This document shows positions 53,315-61,353 of a stretch of 64,000 nucleotides of DNA, piece after piece (position 1 is the stretch's first letter; each line of letters starts with the position of its first letter). The notes under the pieces were generated by a model. The model did no database searches. It was given only the letters and a program-made list of their open reading frames with translations, and was not told the origin of the DNA. This stretch comes from an uncultured Ulvibacter sp. (GTDB taxonomy: Bacteria > Bacteroidota > Bacteroidia > Flavobacteriales > Flavobacteriaceae). Both the position numbers and the translations under genes were made by a program. The stretch covers positions 185,365 through 249,364 of the forward strand of contig CALSSW010000004.1 of assembly GCA_943789105.1 (NCBI GenBank), given 5' to 3'.

Positions 53315-54121
53315 ATGGATTATCAAATAGTATTAGATAAAGTAATAAGTATATCAAGCGAATATGGCATCAAAGTAATAGGCGCCATTGCCATTTGGAT
53401 TATAGGTTCATGGACAATTAAAAAACTAATGAAGGCTGCAAATGCCCTTATGGACAAAAGCCATTATGATGAGAGTTTAAAAAAATTCTTACTAAACCTA
53501 GCTAGTATTGTGCTAAAAGTGTTGCTTGTACTTTCCATATTGGGTAATCTGGGCATTCAAACCACCTCATTTGCTGCTGTACTTGCCTCTGCAGGATTGG
53601 CCATAGGTCTAGCCCTGCAAGGATCACTTTCTAATTTTGCAGGCGGTGTGATGTTAATGATATTCAAGCCTTTTAAAATTGGAGATTTTATAGAAACTCA
53701 AGGTAAAAAAGGGACAGTCAAAGAAATTGAGATTTTTACCACCAAAATTGTTGGACCTGGAAATCATTTAATAATCATACCAAATGGTAATTTATCTAAT
53801 GGTAGTATCACAAACTACACCTGTGAGGGCACAAGACAAGTACGACATGTAATTGGCGTGTCTTATGATGCTGATATCAAAAAAACAAAAGAAGTTTTAT
53901 TAAACGTACTTACCTCTCAAAAAAATATTTTACAAGATCCTGCTCCAAGTATAGATGTTGTTGAATTGGCTGATAGCTCTGTAAATTTTGCGGTCAGGGG
54001 CTGGGTTAAATCTGAAGATTTCTGGCAGGTTTATTGCACAACTTTAGAAGAAGCAAAAATAGCTCTTGATGCAGCAGGTATAGAAATTCCTTACCCGCAT
54101 AGTGTTGAAATTCAAAAATAA
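53315..54121 (+). CDS. Small-conductance mechanosensitive channel, MscS type
   Basis: A 268-aa channel with three N-terminal helices; the third holds ASAGLAIGLALQGSLSNFAGGV, the pore helix with the Gly/Ala pattern of MscS. A beta domain with PFKIGDFIE and a C-terminal alpha/beta domain follow. It opens on hypo-osmotic shock and releases small solutes. Standard length. Convergent with the DAACS symporter across a bidirectional terminator. Confidence 0.96.
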   Translation: MDYQIVLDKVISISSEYGIKVIGAIAIWIIGSWTIKKLMKAANALMDKSHYDESLKKFLLNLASIVLKVLLVLSILGNLGIQTTSFAAVLASAGLAIGLALQGSLSNFAGGVMLMIFKPFKIGDFIETQGKKGTVKEIEIFTTKIVGPGNHLIIIPNGNLSNGSITNYTCEGTRQVRHVIGVSYDADIKKTKEVLLNVLTSQKNILQDPAPSIDVVELADSSVNFAVRGWVKSEDFWQVYCTTLEEAKIALDAAGIEIPYPHSVEIQK

Positions 54122-54138
54122 TAATACCCTTGTAGTCA

Positions 54139-54173
54139 TAAAAAAAGGCGGTCTTTAGAGACTGCCTTTTTTT
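54139..54173. terminator. Bidirectional terminator between mscS-like and symporter genes
   Basis: GGCGGTCT (54147-54154), TTAG loop, AGACTGCC (54159-54166, one G-U pair), with A7 and T7 on either side. Confidence 0.92.
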
Positions 54174-54191
54174 ATATGGTTTAATAGTAGC

Positions 54192-55493
54192 TTATTTGTT
54201 ATAAGTATCATCCCAATTCTTTACTTTAGGATCTCCCAATTTACCTTGAGATTTTGCAACTAACATAGATACCGTTGCATCACCAGTTACATTTATAACT
54301 GTTCTACACATATCTAAAGGTCTGTCTACGGCAAATATTAACGCGAGTCCAGCCTCAGGAATACCTGCATACCCCAATACTCCAACAAGCATTACCATGC
54401 CAGCACCAGGAACTGCCGCAGATCCAATAGAGGCTAGTGTTGCAGTTGCAATGATACCCAGTTGTGTTGCGAAACTTAAATCCATACCAAAGGCTTGTGC
54501 TATAAAAACCGCTGCAACTGCCTGGTATAAACTTGTTCCATCCATATTAATGGTGGCTCCAATTGGTAACACAAAACTAGAAACCTCCTCCTCTACTCCT
54601 AAATGCTCTGTTACACGCTCCATAGTCACGGGAAGCGTTGCTGCACTACTACTAGTAGAAAATGCCAACAACTGCGCAGGAGCAATTCCGTTCAAGAAAA
54701 ACTTTGGTGACTTTTTAGTAAATACCTTTACAAGTACTATATAAAATACTACCATTAATAGTAAACCAAAAACTACAGAAACCGCATACATACCCAGGGC
54801 TGCAAATAAATCTGCACTTGGGGCTTCCACAACTAATGCAGCCATTAATGCAAATACACCATAGGGAGCCGCTAGCATAATTAAATCTACCATTTTTAAA
54901 ATAACCTCATTAAGCCCGTCAAAAAATTCTTTGACAGTCTTTGCTTTTTCCTCTGGAATTAAAATTAATGAGATTCCAAAAAACACTGCAAAGAAGATAA
55001 CTTGTAACATATTTCTGTTACTTGAGGCAGCATTTACAATATTACTTGGTACTAAATCTATAAGCGCCTGAAGAGGACCAGCATCTTTTTGTGCTGCGGC
55101 AGCTTGAAGCTTTGCATCTGCATCACCGCCATAGGCTTCAACAAGTTCATTACGTGTGTTTTCATTAATTGTTTTTCCAGGCTGTATTAAACTTACCACA
55201 GTAAGCCCTATAGATACTGCAATTACTGTTGTTATTACATATATAGAAATTGTCCGCATGCCCATTTTAGACAAACTTGAAATGTCCTTGAGGTCTGAAA
55301 TACCCTTGATTAAAGCCGCCAAAATAAGTGGAATTGCGATGAGTTTTAAAGAACTTATAAATATAGTTCCGAAGGGTTTGATCCAATCTCCAATAAATGA
55401 AGCGCCCCAATCAAAATTAGTGAGCAATAGCGCAAAGAGCACTCCCACTAACATACCTAAAAGGATTTTCCAATGTAATGCTAATTTTTTCAT
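54192..55493 (-). CDS. Dicarboxylate/amino acid:cation symporter (DAACS, GltP/DctA type)
   Basis: A 433-aa transporter of the excitatory-amino-acid/glutamate-aspartate-dicarboxylate family. Hairpin 1 shows AFSTSSSAATLPVT and helix 7 NMDGTSLYQA, with hairpin 2 GAGMVMLV and helix 8 AVDRPLDMCRTVINVTGDA, the substrate- and cation-binding blocks. Imports C4 dicarboxylates or acidic amino acids with Na+ or H+; the R in helix 8 (DMCRT) favours acidic amino acids. Confidence 0.95.
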   Translation of the reverse strand: MKKLALHWKILLGMLVGVLFALLLTNFDWGASFIGDWIKPFGTIFISSLKLIAIPLILAALIKGISDLKDISSLSKMGMRTISIYVITTVIAVSIGLTVVSLIQPGKTINENTRNELVEAYGGDADAKLQAAAAQKDAGPLQALIDLVPSNIVNAASSNRNMLQVIFFAVFFGISLILIPEEKAKTVKEFFDGLNEVILKMVDLIMLAAPYGVFALMAALVVEAPSADLFAALGMYAVSVVFGLLLMVVFYIVLVKVFTKKSPKFFLNGIAPAQLLAFSTSSSAATLPVTMERVTEHLGVEEEVSSFVLPIGATINMDGTSLYQAVAAVFIAQAFGMDLSFATQLGIIATATLASIGSAAVPGAGMVMLVGVLGYAGIPEAGLALIFAVDRPLDMCRTVINVTGDATVSMLVAKSQGKLGDPKVKNWDDTYNK

Positions 55494-55532
55494 ATACTGT
55501 AGTTGATAATAAAATTAAAGTGGATACTAAAC

Positions 55533-56597
55533 TTACAATTTAGATAATTTATTGGCTAACCAAAAATCTGCAATAGTCAAGGCCGCCATGGCCTCTACTA
55601 TAGGTACAGCTCTTGGAACAACACAAGGATCATGACGTCCTTTGCCTTGCATTTCTACTTTTTCACCTTTGCTGTTTATAGTTTGTTGTTTTTGCATTAC
55701 GGTGGCTACGGGTTTAAAAGCTACCTTAAAATAGATATCCATACCATTACTTATACCTCCTTGAATACCTCCAGATAGATTGCCTTTGGTAGTCCCGTCT
55801 TGATTAAAAAGATCGTTATGCTCGCTTCCTTTCATGGTGGCCCCCTTAAAGCCGCTACCAAACTCAAATCCTTTGACTGCGTTTATAGAGAGCATTGCTT
55901 TGCCTAGTTGTGCATGTAATTTATCAAAAACAGGCTCGCCTAAACCCACAGGAACATTTTGTATAACACAACTAACGGTACCTCCTATTGTGTCACCTTG
56001 TTTTTTAATTTCTTTTATTTTAGCAATCATTTTAGAGGCCGTTTGTGCATCTGGACATCGTACAACGTTACTATCTATTGTATTAAAATCTAACGCTTGA
56101 TATGGCGAATCTAATACTATATCCCCAACAGAAGACACATATCCAGTTATAGATATGGAACCTAATAACTGACTTGCAAGGGCTCCTGCCGCTACCCTAC
56201 ATGCTGTTTCACGGGCAGAAGAGCGTCCACCGCCTCTGTAATCACGGTGGTTGTATTTTTTATCGAAGGTATAATCTGCATGGCTAGGTCTGTAACTATC
56301 TTTAATGTCAGAGTAGTCTGCAGATTTTTGATTGGTATTTTCTATAATAAAACCAATAGGGGCGCCTGTTGTTTTACCCTCAAATATTCCTGAGAGAAAA
56401 CGCACGGTATCTGTTTCCTTACGCTGGGTGACAATAGCAGACTGCCCAGGTCTTCGGCGCATCATTTGATTTTCAATGGAATTAAGGTCTATAGATACTC
56501 CAGCAGGGCAGCCATCAATGACACCTCCAATAGCCTCTCCATGTGATTCTCCAAAGGTGGTTAGTTTAAAAAAATTTCCGAAGGTATTACCAGCCAT
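55533..56597 (-). CDS. aroC: Chorismate synthase
   Basis: Converts EPSP to chorismate with reduced FMN. Signatures: [11 protein letters not shown] near residue 18, [24 protein letters not shown], and the C-terminal block [20 protein letters not shown]. 354 aa, full length. The ATG at 56597 (MAGNTFG) is chosen; a frame from 56615 begins inside the promoter (56613-56640). No other aro gene is adjacent. Confidence 0.97.
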   Translation of the reverse strand: MAGNTFGNFFKLTTFGESHGEAIGGVIDGCPAGVSIDLNSIENQMMRRRPGQSAIVTQRKETDTVRFLSGIFEGKTTGAPIGFIIENTNQKSADYSDIKDSYRPSHADYTFDKKYNHRDYRGGGRSSARETACRVAAGALASQLLGSISITGYVSSVGDIVLDSPYQALDFNTIDSNVVRCPDAQTASKMIAKIKEIKKQGDTIGGTVSCVIQNVPVGLGEPVFDKLHAQLGKAMLSINAVKGFEFGSGFKGATMKGSEHNDLFNQDGTTKGNLSGGIQGGISNGMDIYFKVAFKPVATVMQKQQTINSKGEKVEMQGKGRHDPCVVPRAVPIVEAMAALTIADFWLANKLSKL

Positions 56598-56612
56598 ATC
56601 TATCTGTTGTAA

Positions 56613-56640
56613 CAAATGTAATTTTTAAGGTTCAATACAA
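56613..56640 (-). promoter_or_regulatory. aroC promoter
   Basis: On the minus strand: TTG (56640-56638), 17-nt spacer, TACATTTG (56620-56613), 16 bp before ATG 56597. Decides the aroC start. Confidence 0.7.
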
Positions 56641-56719
56641 AAAAGGAAAGGTACTATTTTGTTAGAAAATATAGGGTGAAAATTTTCTTAAAACACCTAC
56701 TAGGTAGATATTTGGCAAC

Positions 56720-56727
56720 TATATTTG
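56720..56727 (+). promoter_or_regulatory. -7 element TATATTTG before the DUF3817 gene
   Basis: TAnnTTTG match 15 bp before the TTG start at 56743. No matching -33 element. Confidence 0.45.
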
Positions 56728-56742
56728 TAGAAAATTGTTGGT

Positions 56743-57021
56743 TTGAAAAAAGGTATCAAAGTATTTAAAATTATTAGTTCTCTAGAAGCCGTATCATTTA
56801 TTGTGCTGCTTTGTGTTGCAATGCCTTTAAAATACATTTGGGATATGCCACTAATGGTTCAAGTAGTGGGTATGGCACATGGTGTTTTGTTTATGCTATA
56901 CATTGTTTTTGCAATGTATGCTTGGCGCGTGTTACAGTGGAGTGTTAAAAAACTTATGATAGCTATTATCTGTTCTGTGGTGCCTTTTGGCCCTTTTTAT
57001 GTAGAACGAAATTTCTTATAA
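56743..57021 (+). CDS. DUF3817 integral membrane protein
   Basis: A 92-aa protein with three hydrophobic helices: KIISSLEAVSFIVLLCVAMPLKY (start), AHGVLFMLYIVFAMY, and MIAIICSVVPFGPFYVE, the last being the family signature. The start is TTG at 56743, as no ATG lies in frame before the conserved helix. Some DUF3817 proteins sit next to respiratory or fatty-acid genes, but no role is proven. Convergent with rny. Confidence 0.85.
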   Translation: MKKGIKVFKIISSLEAVSFIVLLCVAMPLKYIWDMPLMVQVVGMAHGVLFMLYIVFAMYAWRVLQWSVKKLMIAIICSVVPFGPFYVERNFL

Positions 57022-57084
57022 TACCAAAAAAAAGAATTTCAATACAAGTATTAAAAAAGCTTTTAAATAAGTGTTTTTGCAAAA

Positions 57085-58650
57085 TTACTTAGCAATATTT
57101 ACAGCTCTAGTTTCTCTAATTACTGTTACTTTTACTTGACCTGGATAGGTCATGTCTGTTTGGATTTTTTGTGAAATTTCAAAAGATAATTGGGCTGCTT
57201 TATCATCAGATACCTTCTCACTCTCTACCATAACTCTTAACTCTCTGCCTGCTTGTATCGCATAGGCTTTATTTACACCACCAAAACCAAAGGCAATATC
57301 CTCAAGGTCTTTTAAGCGCTGTATATAACTATCAAGCACTTGGCGTCTTGCACCAGGTCTAGCTCCACTAATAGCATCACAAACCTGTATTATTGGTGAG
57401 AGTAAGCTTGTCATTTCTATTTCATCATGGTGAGCACCAATTGCATTACACACATCAGGTTTCTCTCCATACTTTTCTGCCCATTGCATCCCTAGAATTG
57501 CATGAGGTAGCTCTGTTTCTGTCTCTGGAACTTTACCAATATCGTGCAGCAGTCCTGCTCTTTTAGCCAGTTTTGGGTTTAAACCAAGTTCGCTAGCCAT
57601 AACCCCACAAAGCTTAGCAACCTCTCTGGAGTGCTGTAATAAGTTTTGACCGTAGGAAGAGCGGTATTTCATTCTACCAACTGCTTTAATAAGTTCTGGT
57701 TGTAGGCCATGAATTCCTAAATCAATAACCGTACGTTTACCAACCTCGATGATTTCTTCCTCTATTTGTCTAGTTGTTTTCTTTACAATTTCTTCAATTC
57801 TTGCTGGGTGTATTCTGCCGTCTGTTACTAGTTTATGTAACGATAATCTAGCTACTTCTCTTCTTACACTATCAAAACAAGAAAGGATAATTGCCTCGGG
57901 GGTGTCATCCACAATAATTTCTACTCCAGTGGCAGCCTCAATAGCTCTAATATTTCTTCCCTCACGACCAATAATACGCCCTTTTACATCATCGCTCTCT
58001 AAATTAAACACTGAGACGCAGTTTTCTACGGCCTCTTCTGTACCAATACGTTGTATGGTGCTAATGATGATTTTCTTGGCCTCTTGCTGTGCGGTCATCT
58101 TGGCCTCCTCTACAGAGTTTTGTATGTACCCCATGGCCGCTGTTTTTGCCTCATCCTTTAGGGTCTCAATTAATTGATTTTTTGCCTCATCTGCAGATAG
58201 ACTTGATATAACCTCTAACTGTTCTACTTGGTTTTTATGCATTCTGTCTAAATCGAGTTGCTTTTTCTCAATAAAAACCAAACGTTCGGTGTAAGATTTC
58301 TTTTTGTTTTCTAGCTCATCGTTAAATTTTTTACTCTTGGCCAACTCACTTGATATTTGAGATTCTTTGTCTCTTGTTCGTTTCTCTGCCTCTACCATCT
58401 TTTTTTCTCGAGAATTGATCACTTTTTCATGCTCTGATTTAAGTTCAATAAAGCGCTCTTTGGCCTGTAGCATCTTATCTTTCTTTAGAGACTCTCCATC
58501 TTTCTCAGCATTTTTAATGATACTTGCTGCTTCTTTTTTTGCTGACGCTATTGCGGTAGCTGCATTGTTTTTCTCTAACATTTTGGCTATAATAAAGCCA
58601 ACTATTAATGCTACTACTGCCGTTATTATGATTGTGACTATATTGTCCAT
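57085..58650 (-). CDS. rny: Ribonuclease Y
   Basis: Membrane-anchored endoribonuclease of 521 aa that starts mRNA decay. It has an N-terminal transmembrane helix (about 4-22), a long coiled coil rich in Lys/Glu (about 30-190), a KH domain with [15 protein letters not shown] near residue 223, and an HD domain with LLHDIGK near 368 and HHDE. Full length and normal. Its gene is separated from zapA by the probable 6S RNA. Confidence 0.97.
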   Translation of the reverse strand: MDNIVTIIITAVVALIVGFIIAKMLEKNNAATAIASAKKEAASIIKNAEKDGESLKKDKMLQAKERFIELKSEHEKVINSREKKMVEAEKRTRDKESQISSELAKSKKFNDELENKKKSYTERLVFIEKKQLDLDRMHKNQVEQLEVISSLSADEAKNQLIETLKDEAKTAAMGYIQNSVEEAKMTAQQEAKKIIISTIQRIGTEEAVENCVSVFNLESDDVKGRIIGREGRNIRAIEAATGVEIIVDDTPEAIILSCFDSVRREVARLSLHKLVTDGRIHPARIEEIVKKTTRQIEEEIIEVGKRTVIDLGIHGLQPELIKAVGRMKYRSSYGQNLLQHSREVAKLCGVMASELGLNPKLAKRAGLLHDIGKVPETETELPHAILGMQWAEKYGEKPDVCNAIGAHHDEIEMTSLLSPIIQVCDAISGARPGARRQVLDSYIQRLKDLEDIAFGFGGVNKAYAIQAGRELRVMVESEKVSDDKAAQLSFEISQKIQTDMTYPGQVKVTVIRETRAVNIAK

Positions 58651-58724
58651 GTTTTTTTTTTAAGGTTAATAGACTAAAAAATTAGCTATTAGTTATTATA
58701 CATATTTGCTCTAATTATAAGCAT

Positions 58725-58892
58725 AAAAAAACCTACATCAATATTTGATTTGCGTAAACTCCTTTAAATAAAGTTTAGGACTAATAAGCTGATCAAGAAT
58801 CCGCACAAAGACGGCGCGCTTTTACAACTTTAACTCATCCTTCTCAAAAGAATCTCTGTTGAGTTTACCAAAATGTATATTAATGTAGGCAG
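58725..58892 (-). ncRNA. ssrS: Probable 6S RNA
   Basis: About 168 nt read on the minus strand between zapA and rny. The two ends pair: CCTACAT (58889-58883) with ATGTAGG (58738-58732), and GTAAACTC (58867-58860 region) with GAGTTTAC (about 58761-58753), separated by an internal loop. A central unpaired area and a GC-containing terminal segment (GCGCGCCG...GTGCGG) follow, and seven U end it. Position zapA-6S-rny, size and shape match flavobacterial 6S RNA, which binds and inhibits RNA polymerase. Exact 5' end is not fixed, and sequence alone cannot prove it. Confidence 0.62.
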
Positions 58893-58916
58893 TAACCTAT
58901 TTGTAGGTAAAGAACG

Positions 58917-59207
58917 TTACGATAGTTGGTCTTGTAATAAGTCATTTAGTGCTTTAATTTTATGCACTATTGTTTCTCCACCTTCTACCGTTTCAATATT
59001 TTTTTGCTCTACTTGGGTTGCAAAATGCAATGCCGACATGGCAAGAACATCTTGCTTGTCTCTAACTGCGTAGCTACTTTCAAACTTTTTAATCATTCCA
59101 TCTATTTTCTTAGCGGCTTTTCTAAGGCCTTCTTCTTGATCTGGATGTATTGTTAATGGGTACACCCTGTCTGCTATAGAAAGTTTAATTTTTAATTGGT
59201 TTGACAT
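58917..59207 (-). CDS. zapA: Cell-division protein ZapA
   Basis: A 96-aa FtsZ-ring-associated protein. It begins MSNQLKIKLSIADRVYPLTIHPDQEEGLRKAAKKI (read here in part), which is the ZapA N-terminal domain, followed by the coiled coil (KFESSYAVRDKQDVLAMSALHFATQ) used for tetramerisation. The preceding gene on this strand encodes a coiled-coil protein 9 bp upstream, so the two form an operon. Confidence 0.9.
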   Translation of the reverse strand: MSNQLKIKLSIADRVYPLTIHPDQEEGLRKAAKKIDGMIKKFESSYAVRDKQDVLAMSALHFATQVEQKNIETVEGGETIVHKIKALNDLLQDQLS

Positions 59208-59216
59208 AACGTGTTG

Positions 59217-59507
59217 CTATTGAGAAAGATGTGTAATACACTGATCAATTTCCCGAACAAGAGCATTTATTTTGAGTTTTGTATCTCGTTTATATTGGTC
59301 GCTGCCAAGCATCGAATTTGCCAATTTCAAAGAACTGCATGTTGTTTTTAATTCTGAAATTTCAGAAGAAAACTTACTTTGCTGCTCCTTCAATAGTATG
59401 ATCTGCTGCTCTAAAGAGGCTTTATCTTGTGTAAGTTGTGAATACTTATCCAAGAGTTTACTAATCTTATCTTCTAGAGAATCAACTTGTTCTATAATAG
59501 AACTCAT
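59217..59507 (-). CDS. Short coiled-coil protein encoded with zapA
   Basis: A 96-aa protein that is nearly all coiled coil (EQVDSLEDKISKLLDKYSQL, then LEQQIILLKEQQSKFSSEI). Homologues occur directly before zapA across Flavobacteriia and are by pattern like ZapB. A role in the division ring is inferred from position and shape, not shown. A promoter lies 28 bp before the ATG. Confidence 0.78.
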   Translation of the reverse strand: MSSIIEQVDSLEDKISKLLDKYSQLTQDKASLEQQIILLKEQQSKFSSEISELKTTCSSLKLANSMLGSDQYKRDTKLKINALVREIDQCITHLSQ

Positions 59508-59534
59508 ACATTGGGTATTTCAATACTATTACTA

Positions 59535-59565
59535 CAAAGTTAACCGACACTATGTAATAAACAAA
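59535..59565 (-). promoter_or_regulatory. zapA operon promoter
   Basis: On the minus strand: TTTG (59565-59562), 19-nt spacer, TAACTTTG (59542-59535). Confidence 0.65.
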
Positions 59566-59653
59566 CTCTTTTGCATTAATTTTTGTTTTATTGAAAGACT
59601 ATCACAATATTTGTGTACCACTTCCCTTTATAGTAGACAGATTTAAGCATATT

Positions 59654-61345
59654 ATGAACCCATTACGTATTCTACTAGTTTTTTTAGTATTTCAATTACA
59701 AGCCCAAAATATCATTGACCCAAATTATTTTTCCAACCCTCTAGAGATACCCATGGTACTCTCTGGAAGTTTTGGAGAGTTGCGCAGCAATCATTTTCAT
59801 AGCGGTCTAGATATTAAAACCCAACAAAGAAGCGGTATTCCAATATATGCCCCTGCAGATGGATACGTAAGCAGAATTAAAGTAGGACATTACGGGTATG
59901 GTAAGGCGTTATACATAAAACATACTAACGGTTATAGCACAGTGTATGCCCATCTTCAAAAATATGAAGCCACCATACAAGACTTTGTAAAACAAAATCA
60001 ATACAAAAAAGAGCGGTATGAGATTGAACTTTTCCCAACGGAAAGTGAACTCTTAGTTAAAAAAGGAGATCTTATTGCCTACACGGGTAATTCTGGAAGT
60101 AGTGGCGGCCCACATCTACATTATGAAATAAGAGATTCTTACTCTAGACCCATGAATCCAATGCTATTTGGCTTAGAAATTCCAGATAGCAAAAACCCTA
60201 TTGTTACTTCTATTTTTGCCTACCCCTCTGGTGGCGATGCATCGGTAAATAAATCTGTAGAGCCTGTAAAGTTAAGACTCATAAAACAAAGAGATGGTAC
60301 ATATAAAACCGAAAGAATTAGTGCCTACGGAAAAATTGGTTTTGGTGTTGCATCCACAGATCAACAAAATGGCGCCTACAATAAAAACGGTGTATACCGC
60401 ATAAAGACATCTTACAACGGCAAACCCAAAATAGATATTAAATTTGAAAAATTCTCCTTTGATGAAACACGTTATTTAAATAGGTATATTGATTACACCT
60501 ACTATAAAGAACACAAAATTAAAATCCAAAAGTTGTTTCGCCAAACAAACAATCCTTTGAGTATTATTACCCAAGAAGATAATAACGGCTTTGTTAATGT
60601 AGCAGATGGTTTTTCTTCTAATTTCACCATAGAAATAGAAGACTACCAGGGTAATTTAGCGCAAATAACCGTTCCAGTTACAGGAAATAAAGATAGTCTT
60701 GTGGTTAAAAAACAAATACCAAAAGACCTGCAATACGTACCTGCTGTCAGCTCAAGTACTATCCAAAGAGGTGTTTTCACTATAGATGTTCCCAAAAACG
60801 CCTTTTACCAAGGCACTTATCTTGATATTAAAACATCTGGCGATACCCTACATTTACATAGAGATATCATACCTGTACATAAAAATATTTCCATAAGCAT
60901 GGATATCAGCAATTACAACACCTCAGATAAAAACAAACTCTATATTGCAAGACAAGCCTATAAAAACACATCTTATTATACCACAACAAGAAGAGAAAAC
61001 GATATCCTTACTGCAAAAACTAGAATCCTTGGTTCTTATTCACTTTTCATGGACACCATTGCCCCTTCTATAAAGGCGGCTAATTTTAAAGACGGAAAAT
61101 GGATAAGCAACAACAAAACATTAAAAATTAATATTGAAGATAGCCATAGTGGTATAAGCAGTTACAGAGCAACACTAAACGGCAGGTTTATATTGATGGA
61201 ATATAATTACAAAAAAGACGTTTTAACCTATGACTTCAGTGATCATATTGTCACTGATACTCAAAACAATTTAAGATTAATTGTAACCGATAATGTTGGA
61301 AATAGCACTACATTTGAGGCTATATTTTTCAGAAAAAAACTTTAA
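59654..61345 (+). CDS. Secreted M23-family metallopeptidase
   Basis: A 563-aa exported protein with signal peptide (cleavage near QLQAQ). The M23 (LytM) domain lies near the N-terminus: NHFHSGLDI gives the HxxxD zinc pair, GPHLHYEI gives the second HxH, with a K/R-rich loop between. The rest (about 200-563) is beta-rich repeats of unknown function, ending in an Ig-like RLIVTDNVGNSTTFEAIFF strand pattern. It cleaves peptidoglycan peptide bridges, or acts as a scaffold. The ATG at 59654 fits the signal peptide; an upstream TTG adds 21 residues. Confidence 0.93.
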   Translation: MNPLRILLVFLVFQLQAQNIIDPNYFSNPLEIPMVLSGSFGELRSNHFHSGLDIKTQQRSGIPIYAPADGYVSRIKVGHYGYGKALYIKHTNGYSTVYAHLQKYEATIQDFVKQNQYKKERYEIELFPTESELLVKKGDLIAYTGNSGSSGGPHLHYEIRDSYSRPMNPMLFGLEIPDSKNPIVTSIFAYPSGGDASVNKSVEPVKLRLIKQRDGTYKTERISAYGKIGFGVASTDQQNGAYNKNGVYRIKTSYNGKPKIDIKFEKFSFDETRYLNRYIDYTYYKEHKIKIQKLFRQTNNPLSIITQEDNNGFVNVADGFSSNFTIEIEDYQGNLAQITVPVTGNKDSLVVKKQIPKDLQYVPAVSSSTIQRGVFTIDVPKNAFYQGTYLDIKTSGDTLHLHRDIIPVHKNISISMDISNYNTSDKNKLYIARQAYKNTSYYTTTRRENDILTAKTRILGSYSLFMDTIAPSIKAANFKDGKWISNNKTLKINIEDSHSGISSYRATLNGRFILMEYNYKKDVLTYDFSDHIVTDTQNNLRLIVTDNVGNSTTFEAIFFRKKL

Positions 61346-61353
61346 TATTCGCT

